Made by a program: the position numbers and the translations under genes | The notes under the pieces: generated by a model | Database searches by the model: none | What the model saw: the letters and a program-made list of their open reading frames with translations, nothing else | Told to the model about the DNA's origin: nothing | In this document: positions 53,712 to 61,954 of the stretch, piece by piece | How positions within the stretch are numbered: position 1 is the first letter of the stretch | Layout: each line of letters starts with the position of its first letter | DNA from: Algoriphagus terrigena DSM 22685 | GTDB lineage: Bacteria > Bacteroidota > Bacteroidia > Cytophagales > Cyclobacteriaceae | DNA: 64,000 nt | Assembly: GCF_000429445.1 (NCBI RefSeq) | Contig: NZ_AUBW01000018.1 | Span: forward strand, 62,001 to 126,000 | Direction of reading: 5' to 3'

Positions 53712-54347
53712 TTAACTCCCTCCTATTTTATCAGGTTCAGCAATAGAGATCTGCATCGGGAAATCTGCCTTGCCTTTATCTAAAAGCGCTTGGGAAGCAG
53801 GATCATCACCGGTCAGTTTTCTATACTCATCCGCTGTTAAACCAACTCTCTCTCCGTAGATCTCAAAGTAAGCTTTCTTAGCCAAGTCAAAGACTTCCAA
53901 GTACAGTTCATAGCTTGTGCCACGGTTAGTTTTGATAGATACTACAGCCTCTGTAGGATCGTCTGAAGACTCCGGTCTTCTCATTGCCTGCCCTTGTACT
54001 GATGCAGGAAGTGTACTCCATAGTGCAGCTCCTTTTTCGGTCGGACCTCCAAAATTCAGGACAAAATCCTTGATATCCGAATCCAATCCTTCTGGAGTCC
54101 TACGGTATTCACCTTCTACCAAGAGATCATCATTCGCATTAATCAAAATGGTAAAGATGTTCCGTTCGTTTTTCTTGATATCGGGTGGCGGCACATTGGG
54201 ATCCAACTTCGGAGGAAGGATATTCAATATCCCTTTATCCGAAGCGATCGTAGTGGTAACGAGGAAGAAAATCAACAACAGGAAAGCGATGTCGGCCATC
54301 GAACCTGCGTTAACCTCCTGACTCGTTCTGTTTTTATTTCTTGCCAT
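53712..54347 (-). CDS. exbD: Biopolymer transport protein ExbD/TolR, long paralogue
   Basis: 211 residues. Conserved membrane helix NAGSMADIAFLLLIFFLVTTTI with the proton-path Asp, then an enlarged periplasmic domain of about 170 residues with DPNVPPPDIKKNERNIFTILINANDDLLVEGEYRR and the C-terminal region EIYGERVGLTADEYRKLTGDDPASQALLDKG. The size exceeds E. coli ExbD (about 141 aa). Two different ExbD partners suggest a hetero-oligomer with one ExbB pentamer; inference. Confidence 0.93.
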   Translation of the reverse strand: MARNKNRTSQEVNAGSMADIAFLLLIFFLVTTTIASDKGILNILPPKLDPNVPPPDIKKNERNIFTILINANDDLLVEGEYRRTPEGLDSDIKDFVLNFGGPTEKGAALWSTLPASVQGQAMRRPESSDDPTEAVVSIKTNRGTSYELYLEVFDLAKKAYFEIYGERVGLTADEYRKLTGDDPASQALLDKGKADFPMQISIAEPDKIGGS

Positions 54348-54348
54348 G

Positions 54349-54678
54349 TTACTTAACAGCTTTGTTTAATTCGGTAACCACAATACTCCCCAGTGCAATA
54401 ATGGTCAGTACATAGGTTGTAATCAAACAACCGCCTACCAACTGGGACATTTGAGGAGTCAGGAAGAATGGAGCGCCTTCGAATTTTGGTAAGACTTCGC
54501 TACCTGAGATGCTGTAGCAGATGAAGAACAAAACCAAAATTCCGACAATCGCAAGACCTGTTTTCATCAAGCTCTTTGGATCCTCCAAAGACTTGATCAG
54601 CGGCAATAGGACGGCAACAACAGCCGCAAACACTACCAACGCATAGCTCACATAGAGCATGATATCATAAGTATCCAT
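54349..54678 (-). CDS. Small membrane protein between ExbB and ExbD
   Basis: 109 residues with three hydrophobic segments (about 5-28, 38-58, 75-102) and no known motif. It lies between exbB (52 bases upstream) and exbD (1 base downstream), a fixed place in many Bacteroidota ExbB-ExbD operons. It is probably an accessory subunit of this complex, but this comes only from position. Confidence 0.72.
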   Translation of the reverse strand: MDTYDIMLYVSYALVVFAAVVAVLLPLIKSLEDPKSLMKTGLAIVGILVLFFICYSISGSEVLPKFEGAPFFLTPQMSQLVGGCLITTYVLTIIALGSIVVTELNKAVK

Positions 54679-54730
54679 AGTAATTTCTTGAGTTAAATAG
54701 GAACTGATCTAGACAAATGGGAAGTATGGA

Positions 54731-55531
54731 TTACTTACCGGTCAATTTGTGCTTCACCAACACGTCTACCAGAGAGATAGAAGCGTCTTCCATGTCGTTA
54801 ACCAAAGAGTCAATTTTAGATACCAGGTAGTTGTAGAACAACTGAAGGATGATCGCAACGATCAAACCAGCAACTGTAGTCAAAAGGGCGATCTTGATAC
54901 CACCAGCTACGATTGAAGGAGAGATATCGCCTGCTGCTTCGATGGTATCGAAGGCGAAGATCATACCAATTACAGTACCCATGAAACCCAACATCGGAGC
55001 CAGGGAGATGAAAAGAGAGATCCAAACCAGACCCTTTTCCAATCTACCCATCTCTACAGAACCGTATGCAATGATTGATTTCTCGACCATTTCGATTCCT
55101 TCTGAGTATCTCATCAAACCTTGGGTGAAGATCGAGGCAACTGGACCTTTGGTGTTTCTGGTCACGTCTTTTGCTGCTTCGATACCACCTGAAGACAATG
55201 CGTCTTCTACCTTAACCAATAATTTCTTGGTGTTGGTAGTCGCCATGTTCAATGTGATGATTCTCTCCAAAGCGATAGCCAAGCCCAAGATCAAACAGAT
55301 CAAGATCGGAGTCATGTAATATACATCTCCTTCGATGAACTTATCCTTGATCACTTGGTGAAAGCCTTGCTCCTCAGCGACGATCTCATCGTCAACTACG
55401 GTCGGAGATGCAGCAGGCGTTTCTACTACTGCGGGGGTTGTTGCGGCTGCCGTATCAGCATCTTGTGCGTTAGCGATAACAGGAACATACATGATACCTG
55501 CAAGCATGAACAAAGCGATTAACTTTCTCAT
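54731..55531 (-). CDS. exbB: ExbB/TolQ/MotA-type proton channel subunit
   Basis: 266 residues. N-terminal signal-like helix (MRKLIALFMLAGIMYVPVIANA), an Ala/Pro/Thr-rich periplasmic linker to about 60, then TM helices at about 72-90, 160-190 and 205-235. ALERIITLN, MGRLEKGLVWISLFISLAPMLGFMGTVIGMIFAFDTIE and SIVAGGIKIALLTTVAGLIVAI are the ExbB/TolQ signatures. It conducts protons with ExbD to power envelope transport. First of four genes; no clear promoter was identified upstream. Confidence 0.94.
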   Translation of the reverse strand: MRKLIALFMLAGIMYVPVIANAQDADTAAATTPAVVETPAASPTVVDDEIVAEEQGFHQVIKDKFIEGDVYYMTPILICLILGLAIALERIITLNMATTNTKKLLVKVEDALSSGGIEAAKDVTRNTKGPVASIFTQGLMRYSEGIEMVEKSIIAYGSVEMGRLEKGLVWISLFISLAPMLGFMGTVIGMIFAFDTIEAAGDISPSIVAGGIKIALLTTVAGLIVAIILQLFYNYLVSKIDSLVNDMEDASISLVDVLVKHKLTGK

Positions 55532-56003
55532 AATGTGTTTTTAATTAGACTTTTGATAAAGGTTAAATGGTTTCCAGATTAAAATCGAGTTTTAAAGTTA
55601 TGATTTTTTAAATTCAAAAAACAATGGGGTCTTTTAACTTTTTTGAAAGAATCCGCTGTTTAAACCCAATTTAGGCCAATTTTTACACGAATGGACGGGT
55701 GAATCTCTTTTTTTTATCAACTCCTCATCCTGCATAAAACAATTTCTGAACTCTTTTGAATCGGTTACTTTAAGCATTCACATCGATCTCCAAGCTTATC
55801 CATTTTTTGCTGAATTACCCAATTCTTTTTTGGTTTTTTGAAAAAGAATAAGCACTTGCAGTCGCTCAAGCTTGATCAAATCGCAAGAAAGAGGGCTCTC
55901 ACCACCCTGTCGTCTGCAATGTGAAACTTAATTAACTTCGCTGCTTTTGAGGATTTCTAATCGGTTAAAAAAAATCATAACAGCCTATGCAAGAAAATGA
56001 AGC
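55532..56003. other. AT-rich non-coding region upstream of exbB
   Basis: 472 bases with no ORF that I can support. It holds homopolymer T runs and scattered weak inverted repeats. No TAnnTTTG element in the right orientation was found for exbB. The part near 56003 is the downstream flank of the oxidoreductase operon, which has no obvious terminator. Confidence 0.55.
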
Positions 56004-57014
56004 CTATTGACTATTCCTCATCTTCACCACTACCTTTCCTTTTGCCCGCCCGCTTTCGACATAGCTCAACGCCTCGTTGATTTCGGCAAGGGGATAGATC
56101 CGATCCATCACCGGGAGGATCGCTCCCGCCTCGATCAGCTTGGTCAATTCGCTGAGCTGCGTCCCATTTGCTTTCATGAAGAGAAAAGAATAATCCACGC
56201 CCAGTTTTTTAGCCGTTTTCAGGACGCCCCTGCTCAGCAGCCCCATAGCCAGTTTCAAAAACCAGGGAAGATTCATGTCCACCGCAAACTTCCTGGTCGG
56301 AGGACCGGAGATGGAAATCACTTTTCCTCCAGGTCGGAGGACGTTGAGTGATTTTCCAAGTGTTTTCGATTCTTGGCTATTGATAACCAAGTCATATCCC
56401 TTCAGTATTTGCTCGAAATCTTCCTTCTTGTAATCTATCAACACATCAGCGCCTAGACTCTTCAGCATTGCAAAGCTCTTTTCGCTGGCCGTGGTTGCCA
56501 CAGTAGCTCCTATGTGCTTCGCCAGTTGGATTGCTATCGTACCGACACCTCCCGAACCAGCTTGGATGAAGGTCTTTTGGCCGGCTTTGAGTTTGGCTTC
56601 TTCAACGATCGCCTGCCAGGCCGTCAGCCCGACCAAAGGGATTGAGGCGGCTTCTTCCATCGTAAGATTTTTAGGCTTAAATGCGACATCGGCTTCGTCG
56701 ATGGCAATGTATTCGGCGAACGTCCCAATCTTAAAATCGGACGGACGGGAATAGACTTCATCACCAGCTTTGAACCTCGACACCTTTGAACCGACTTTGG
56801 TCACGACTCCGGCCACATCATGCCCCAGTGTCAGGGGCATTTTGTAGGGCAAAATCAGTTTAAATTCTCCATCCCTGATCTTGGCATCCAGTAGATTCAG
56901 GCCCGCGGCATGGATCTTCACCAACACATCGTTTTCTCCCACCTCAGGTACTTTCTGCTCCGTAAGCTGAAGTCTCTCGTTTTTGCCGTAGCGACTGACT
57001 GCGTATGCCTTCAT
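56004..57014 (-). CDS. Zinc-independent NADP-dependent quinone oxidoreductase-like protein (MDR family)
   Basis: 336 residues. N-terminal GroES-like part with MKAYAVSRYGKNERLQLTEQKVPEVGENDVLVKIHAAGLNLLDAKIRDGEF and LTLGHDVAGVV, then the Rossmann part AGSGGVGTIAIQLAKHIGATVATTASEKSFA. The catalytic and structural zinc cysteines of alcohol dehydrogenases are absent, so the quinone reductase/enone reductase subgroup fits. It lies 21 bases after the SDR gene, and both are likely controlled by the divergent HxlR protein. Confidence 0.9.
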   Translation of the reverse strand: MKAYAVSRYGKNERLQLTEQKVPEVGENDVLVKIHAAGLNLLDAKIRDGEFKLILPYKMPLTLGHDVAGVVTKVGSKVSRFKAGDEVYSRPSDFKIGTFAEYIAIDEADVAFKPKNLTMEEAASIPLVGLTAWQAIVEEAKLKAGQKTFIQAGSGGVGTIAIQLAKHIGATVATTASEKSFAMLKSLGADVLIDYKKEDFEQILKGYDLVINSQESKTLGKSLNVLRPGGKVISISGPPTRKFAVDMNLPWFLKLAMGLLSRGVLKTAKKLGVDYSFLFMKANGTQLSELTKLIEAGAILPVMDRIYPLAEINEALSYVESGRAKGKVVVKMRNSQ

Positions 57015-57035
57015 GATGCTATATAATATAAGAAC

Positions 57036-57770
57036 TTATGCCTGTGCCAACAACTTCTGCCCAACTTCCTCAACCAGCGCGTGGATCTTCTTTGTCTCTC
57101 CCACCGGTACTTCGACTTGGTTTTTCTCTAAGGCTAGGAAAAATTCCTCCGCTACTTCTGCTGGAGGAATGCCGTTGGCTCCGCCAATCTCCGCTGAAAA
57201 CTCTGTGTTGACCAGTGGCGGATAAATTTCGTAAACAGCGAGTTTTTCATTGTGCTGGTAAGTGTCGCGCAGTCCTTGTGTGTAGCTGTGCAGGGCCGCC
57301 TTACTTGCCGAGTAGGTTGGAAGGTATTGATTTCCTCGGAATGCAGCAATGGAAGTAACGTTGGCGATGGCCGAATCATTCTGCTCCAAGAGCTGCGGCA
57401 AAACCAGAGAAGTAAAGTGAATTACGCTGATGTAATTGGTGTTGATTTCCTCAAAAGCTTTTTCAGCGGCGTTGTTGGTCGGATCACTCAGGTTATTCAT
57501 ATAGGCGGCTCCCGCATTGTTGACCACTATATTAAGCGCCGGGTAGCTCTTGGCCAGTTCCTTGGCAATGCGGATTCGCTCGCTTTCGACAGACAAATCG
57601 CCCTGAATAGCGTCAGCATTGTCCAATTCAAGCAGAGCACTTTGAAGACGCTGCTGATTTCGACCGTTGATGATTACTTTGTTTCCAGCCGCGCTGAATA
57701 TCTTGGCGATCGCCAAACCGATACCTGCGCTTCCGCCTGAGATAAAGATGATATTTCCTGTAGTTTTCAT
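57036..57770 (-). CDS. Short-chain dehydrogenase/reductase
   Basis: 244 residues of Rossmann fold. Cofactor motif GGSAGIGLAIAKIF, INGRNQQRL, NNAGAAYM, VTSIAAFRGNQYLPTYSASKAALHSY, with the Ser, Tyr (Y in PTYSAS) and Lys catalytic residues. DltE/YciK-like. Substrate unknown; redox of electrophiles is plausible because it is operonic with a quinone reductase-like gene and faces an HxlR regulator. Confidence 0.93.
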   Translation of the reverse strand: MKTTGNIIFISGGSAGIGLAIAKIFSAAGNKVIINGRNQQRLQSALLELDNADAIQGDLSVESERIRIAKELAKSYPALNIVVNNAGAAYMNNLSDPTNNAAEKAFEEINTNYISVIHFTSLVLPQLLEQNDSAIANVTSIAAFRGNQYLPTYSASKAALHSYTQGLRDTYQHNEKLAVYEIYPPLVNTEFSAEIGGANGIPPAEVAEEFFLALEKNQVEVPVGETKKIHALVEEVGQKLLAQA

Positions 57771-57775
57771 TTTTG

Positions 57776-57806
57776 TTGTTTTTTAAAAGTTAATCCGATA
57801 ATTTTG
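57776..57806 (+). promoter_or_regulatory. Promoter of the HxlR gene
   Basis: TTG (57776-57778), 20-nt spacer, TAATTTTG (57799-57806), a full TAnnTTTG match. The palindrome at 57807-57821 begins directly after it. Confidence 0.65.
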
Positions 57807-57821
57807 CTTGCATATTGCAAG
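57807..57821. promoter_or_regulatory. Palindromic operator, CTTGCA-TAT-TGCAAG
   Basis: A perfect 6-bp inverted repeat with a 3-bp spacer. Both divergent transcripts should start within or next to it. A third TGCAAG half-site is at 57849-57854, overlapping the -33 TTG of the SDR promoter. It is the best candidate binding site for the adjacent HxlR protein. Confidence 0.65.
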
Positions 57822-57823
57822 TG

Positions 57824-57853
57824 CAAATATAGATGAGTGCTTTCATTTTGCAA
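57824..57853 (-). promoter_or_regulatory. Promoter of the SDR-oxidoreductase operon
   Basis: On the minus strand TTG (57853-57851), 19-nt spacer, TATATTTG (57831-57824), a full match. The -33 element sits in the third TGCAAG half-site. Confidence 0.65.
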
Positions 57854-57873
57854 GTGATTTTAAAAAATATTTT

Positions 57874-58293
57874 ATGCCTGATCAAAAAAAACGCTCGGAC
57901 TGCCCTGTAAGCTGCACCTTGGATGTATTTGGAGACAAATGGTCTCTTTTGATTATCAGAGACTTGATGTTTACAAAAAGCTGTACTTATGGGGATTTTC
58001 AGAAATCTGAAGAAAAAATCGCGACCAACATTCTGGCTTCGCGCCTGAAAGCCTTGGAGGAAAACGGCGTCATCAGAAAATCACAACACCCCGAGAGCAA
58101 AGCCAAAGTGCTCTATACACTTACCGAAAAAGGCATTGATTTACTTCCCCTGATCGTCGAGATCAATCTTTGGGGTGACAAGTATTTTGAGATTCCAAAA
58201 CAACTGGAGGCCGTAATTACCGAAATCAAGGAAGACAAACCTGGCTTCATTTCGAGAAAAATGAGCGAGCTGAAAGACTCAATCACAGTTTAA
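57874..58293 (+). CDS. HxlR-family transcriptional regulator
   Basis: 139 residues from the ATG at 57874. A longer frame (57808) would begin inside the operator. Winged helix with CPVSCTLDVFGDKWSLLIIRDLMF, which includes the N-terminal cysteine that senses quinones or disulfide stress in QorR/YodB/HypR relatives, then IATNILASRLKALEENGVIRKSQHPES and VLYTLTEKGIDLLPLI. Divergently transcribed from an SDR/quinone reductase-like pair, the classic arrangement for redox-sensitive repression. Two cysteines (9 and 13 in this start) are present. Confidence 0.93.
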   Translation: MPDQKKRSDCPVSCTLDVFGDKWSLLIIRDLMFTKSCTYGDFQKSEEKIATNILASRLKALEENGVIRKSQHPESKAKVLYTLTEKGIDLLPLIVEINLWGDKYFEIPKQLEAVITEIKEDKPGFISRKMSELKDSITV

Positions 58294-58350
58294 AAACACT
58301 ATTCTTTTCGTCTCTTTCATTCCCTTTTGGCAAGTAGAATGAGGCCTGAT

Positions 58351-58388
58351 AAAAAAAAGAGGCTGTCCCAGCGATTGAGACAGCCTCT
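58351..58388 (-). terminator. Terminator of the fabF-type gene
   Basis: The 10-bp stem AGAGGCTGTC/GACAGCCTCT with an 11-nt loop, then U8 on the minus strand, 46 bases after the stop. Confidence 0.92.
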
Positions 58389-58433
58389 TCTAATTGTTAT
58401 GGATCAGTATTGCCAGAAGTAGCTTTACCAGAT

Positions 58434-59672
58434 CTACACCTTCTTAAACACCACAGTGGAATTGTGTCCACCAAATCCGAAGGCATTGCTCATGGCAGTG
58501 TTCACCGTCTTCTCCATCGGTTGATTTGTCACGATCCGGATTCCTTTCGGTATGGCAGGATCGAGGTTTTCAATGTTGATCGAGGCTGGAATGACGTTAT
58601 CTGTGATCGACTTGACCGCAAGGATCGCCTCTACAGCTCCGGCAGCGCCGAGTAAGTGGCCGGTCATGGATTTGGTAGAACTTACCCAGAGATTTGGAGA
58701 AGCCTGAAAGACTTTGGTTACGGCGTTCAACTCAGCGATATCGCCGACAGGTGTCGAAGTGGCATGTAGGTTCAGGTAGTCCAAGTCGGCTGCGTTGATC
58801 CCTGCTTCAGCCAAAGCCAGTTGCATGGACTTGGCAGCTCCGATTCCCTCCGGATGCGGAGTCGTCATGTGGTAGGCATCCGCCGTCATCGCCGCTCCCA
58901 CAATTTCCGCGTAGATCTTGGCTCCGCGTACTTTGGCATGTTCGTATTCTTCCAGGATCAAGGCCCCGGCACCCTCCGCCATCACAAATCCGTCGCGATC
59001 CATATCAAAAGGCCGGCTTGCAGTCTTTGGATCTCCATTTCGTCCAGACATCGCCTTCATAGCCGCGAAACCGCCGAAGGACGCCGGTGTAATTGGCGCC
59101 TCAGAACCGCCGGTGACAAAGACCTTGGCTTTGCCCAATCGGATGTAATTGAAAGCATCCATCAGTGCGGTGTTCGACGTAGCGCATGCAGAAACAGGTG
59201 CATAGTTGATCCCCTGCAGTCCAAACTTCATGGAGATCATTCCAGAGGCCATGTTTAAAAGCAACTTGGGTATGAAGAACGGACTGAATCTTGGGTTGTA
59301 CTCGCCCTTGACGTAGTTTTCCACCTCGCTTTCGAAGGTCTCCATCCCACCTTGGCCCACACCCCAGATCACCCCGATGTCAAAAGGATCGATGGCATTC
59401 AGATCCAGGCCTGAGTCGGCCATAGCCTGAGAGGCGCTATAAAGCGCGTATTGGGTGAAGAGATCAGTTCGCTTGATCTCGTTGCGGTCGAGGAATTTCT
59501 CAGGTTCAAAATTTGAAACCTCGCTGGCGACTTGAGTGCGGAATCTCGACGCATCAAACCTGGTAACAATACCGGTGTTGTTGACGCCATTCAGTGCATT
59601 TTTCCAAAAGGTATCTACCGAATCTCCCAGCGGATTGATAGTTCCCATCCCGGTGACGACTACTCTTTTCAT
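58434..59672 (-). CDS. fabF: Beta-ketoacyl-ACP synthase II-type enzyme
   Basis: 412 residues from the ATG at 59672 (MKRVVVTGMGTINPLG). An in-frame start 39 bases upstream is weaker. The catalytic cysteine is in SACATSNTALMDAF (C163), with histidines in LHATSTPVGD and STKSMTGHLLGAAGA, the KAS I/II Cys-His-His triad. Elongates acyl-ACP with malonyl-ACP. No acpP or other fab gene is adjacent, so the gene could be an accessory copy. Ends at a strong terminator. Confidence 0.93.
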   Translation of the reverse strand: MKRVVVTGMGTINPLGDSVDTFWKNALNGVNNTGIVTRFDASRFRTQVASEVSNFEPEKFLDRNEIKRTDLFTQYALYSASQAMADSGLDLNAIDPFDIGVIWGVGQGGMETFESEVENYVKGEYNPRFSPFFIPKLLLNMASGMISMKFGLQGINYAPVSACATSNTALMDAFNYIRLGKAKVFVTGGSEAPITPASFGGFAAMKAMSGRNGDPKTASRPFDMDRDGFVMAEGAGALILEEYEHAKVRGAKIYAEIVGAAMTADAYHMTTPHPEGIGAAKSMQLALAEAGINAADLDYLNLHATSTPVGDIAELNAVTKVFQASPNLWVSSTKSMTGHLLGAAGAVEAILAVKSITDNVIPASINIENLDPAIPKGIRIVTNQPMEKTVNTAMSNAFGFGGHNSTVVFKKV

Positions 59673-59882
59673 TTTTTTGCTTTTCAAATTAAAGTATATC
59701 AAGGCGTACAAACCATCGACCTAATCTAACCTATAGCGAGTTCTTCTCGCGTGATCTATTGGTTCAGACCGTTTCATGTTTGTCGATTAGCCTTAGCCTC
59801 TTTAAACCTCAAGTTCCCTATAAGGTTCCTAGAGTTCGTAATAACTCCAAGTAGCAATACTTAGGTAATTGCCACGGGCTGT

Positions 59883-59924
59883 AAAAAAAAATCCTAACCA
59901 TCATAATTATAGATAGTTAGGATT
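59883..59924 (-). terminator. Terminator of tRNA-Ser
   Basis: The stem AATCCTAAC/GTTAGGATT (59890-59898 and 59916-59924), followed on the minus strand by U8, 8 bases after the tRNA. Confidence 0.9.
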
Positions 59925-59931
59925 GATTCTG

Positions 59932-60019
59932 CAGAGAGGAAGGGATTCGAACCCTCGATACCCTTTTGGAGTATACACACTTTCCAGGCGTGCTCCTTCA
60001 ACCACTCGGACACCTCTCT
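59932..60019 (-). tRNA. tRNA-Ser (anticodon GGA)
   Basis: 88 nt, class II with a long variable arm. Acceptor AGAGAGG/CCTCTCT, discriminator G73, D-arm TGTCCGAGTGG, anticodon loop CTGGAAA (GGA, reads UCC/UCU), T arm GGG TTCGAAT CCC. CCA is not encoded. A1 at the 5' end is less usual than G1. Confidence 0.95.
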
Positions 60020-60113
60020 AGGTTGATTTTCCGACCCCACTTTCTGAATCGGAGTGCAAAGAAAATTATTATTCCCCCCGATTCCAAACCCATTCCGACA
60101 TTTCCCCTAAAAA

Positions 60114-61181
60114 TCAGGCAGTAATTTCTCCTGCGAGGGACTGGGTTAATTTTTGGCGAATTTCTTCCCTGGAAAAGCTCTGTCCCAACAGGAACATCAT
60201 CTTGGTGACAGCTGCCTCCGTGGTCATATCTGCACCACTCACCACTCCCACTGCCAGCAGCTCCTTGCTCGTCTCGTATCTTCCCTGGATCACCCGGCCG
60301 CCATTACACTGGGACACATTGAGGATGATCAGGCCATTTTTGATGGCGCGCTCCAGCGACTTCATAAACCACGCTTCGGAAGGGCTGTTTCCTGAGCCGT
60401 AGGTCTCCAGCACCACGCCACGCAGTCCGTCAATATTAAAGCAGGCATCCATGATCTTGTCCGTGATACCGGGAAACAGCTTCAAGATCATCACCCGGTT
60501 ATCCAGGCTGTTCATCTTGACAAGCTTCTTGGCCGGTTCATAAGGTCGGATCGCGTTGGTATTGTAGTCGATCACAATCCCCGCTTCGGCCAAATTGGGA
60601 TAGTTTTCCGACTCGAAAGCGTCAAAATGGATGCTTTGAACCTTCTTGGATCGATTGCCACGCAGGAGCATGTGGTTGAAAAAGATGCAAACCTCAGGCA
60701 CAATCGGACGCCCCCCCATCTTTGCGGTCGCAATCTCCAGTGAAGTCATCAAGTTTTCCCGTGCATCCGAACGCATCGCCGATATCGGCAACTGAGCTCC
60801 GGTAAAAATCACCGGCTTATTCAAGCCGTGCAGCATGTAGCTCAGCATGGACGCGGAATACGCCATCGTATCCGTACCATGCAATACGACAAAGCCGTCA
60901 TAGCTGTCGTAGTTTTCATGGATGATGTACGACATATCGATCCAGTGACGCATGGTGACGTTGGAGGAGTCGATAGGTTCGGGAAAAGAAATAACCGTGA
61001 TGGCGATATCCATGTTGGACAGGATTGGGATCTTTTCCAAAATCTGCCCAAAGTTGAAGGGTACGAGTGCACCGGATTCATCATAAGCCATCCCGAGCGT
61101 GCCCCCGGTATAGATGATCAACACAGACGCGGTTTTCGCGGTTTTTCGACCCGTATTGAGTCGAACGATTTTATAATTCAT
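60114..61181 (-). CDS. ansA: L-asparaginase, type I
   Basis: 355 residues, no signal peptide, so cytosolic. The first catalytic threonine is in IIYTGGTLGMAYD (TGGT 25-28), the second in VVLHGTDTMAYSA (101-106). It hydrolyses asparagine to aspartate and ammonia. Last gene of the run deacetylase-GT-tatD-ansA; its ATG overlaps the tatD stop (ATGA), as does each upstream junction. Confidence 0.94.
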   Translation of the reverse strand: MNYKIVRLNTGRKTAKTASVLIIYTGGTLGMAYDESGALVPFNFGQILEKIPILSNMDIAITVISFPEPIDSSNVTMRHWIDMSYIIHENYDSYDGFVVLHGTDTMAYSASMLSYMLHGLNKPVIFTGAQLPISAMRSDARENLMTSLEIATAKMGGRPIVPEVCIFFNHMLLRGNRSKKVQSIHFDAFESENYPNLAEAGIVIDYNTNAIRPYEPAKKLVKMNSLDNRVMILKLFPGITDKIMDACFNIDGLRGVVLETYGSGNSPSEAWFMKSLERAIKNGLIILNVSQCNGGRVIQGRYETSKELLAVGVVSGADMTTEAAVTKMMFLLGQSFSREEIRQKLTQSLAGEITA

Positions 61182-61954
61182 ACCGTAATTTCCTTGAACA
61201 AATTCAATGCATTTGCCTTCGTTGCCAATGCTACCTCCGCCGCTGAAACCTGAACCAGGTCTCCTACCCGCTGCGCAATGTGCGGCAAGTACGCTGGCGT
61301 ATTTCTCTTTCCTCGGTGCGGCACCGGAGCCAGATAAGGCGCGTCGGTTTCCAGCACGAGGTTCTCCAAACCTAAGGATGGAATCACCAGATCCAGTCCG
61401 CCGTTTTTGTAGGTAGCAACTCCGCCTATTCCCAGTAAGAAGCCAAGTTTAATGATTTTTTGAGCCTGATCCAGCGTCCCTGTGAAGCAGTGGAAAATCC
61501 CGGTCAGCGAGCCGTCCTGCGCCTTTTCGATGATTTCGATCGTTTCATCGATCGATTCCCGGCAATGAAGCACAATCGGAAGCGCGTATTTCTTTGCCCA
61601 GCCGATCTGGATATTCAGCGCTTCTTTTTGGATTTCAAAGGTGGTCTTATCCCAGTACAGGTCTGTCCCAATCTCGCCGATGGCGGCAAAAGAACGCTTC
61701 CCCAGCCATTCCTCCATCACATACAATTGCTGCGGAAAATCCTCCTTGACATCGCAGGGATGCAGTCCCATCATTGGGATACACAAGTCCCCGTACCGCG
61801 ATTCGCAGTCCAGCATCTGGTCGATGGTCTCGACATCCACGTTAGGCATGTAGATCCGCTCAACGCCGGCTTCCTTGATCTCTTCGATGACCTGGTCACG
61901 GTCTGCGTCAAACTTCGTGGAATAAATATGGGCGTGCGTATCGATCAGGTTCAT
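61178..61954 (-). CDS. tatD: TatD-family metal-dependent hydrolase
   Basis: 258 residues from the ATG at 61954, chosen because it overlaps the GT stop as ATGA. IDTHAHIYSTKFDADRD is the first metal motif; AIGEIGTDLYWD, VLHCRESIDETIEII, GIFHCFTGTLDQAQ and VLETDAPYLAPVPHRGKRN follow the TatD pattern. Homologues are 3'-5' exonucleases or DNases with roles in repair. Upstream residues in a longer frame have no support. Confidence 0.94.
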   Translation of the reverse strand: MNLIDTHAHIYSTKFDADRDQVIEEIKEAGVERIYMPNVDVETIDQMLDCESRYGDLCIPMMGLHPCDVKEDFPQQLYVMEEWLGKRSFAAIGEIGTDLYWDKTTFEIQKEALNIQIGWAKKYALPIVLHCRESIDETIEIIEKAQDGSLTGIFHCFTGTLDQAQKIIKLGFLLGIGGVATYKNGGLDLVIPSLGLENLVLETDAPYLAPVPHRGKRNTPAYLPHIAQRVGDLVQVSAAEVALATKANALNLFKEITV

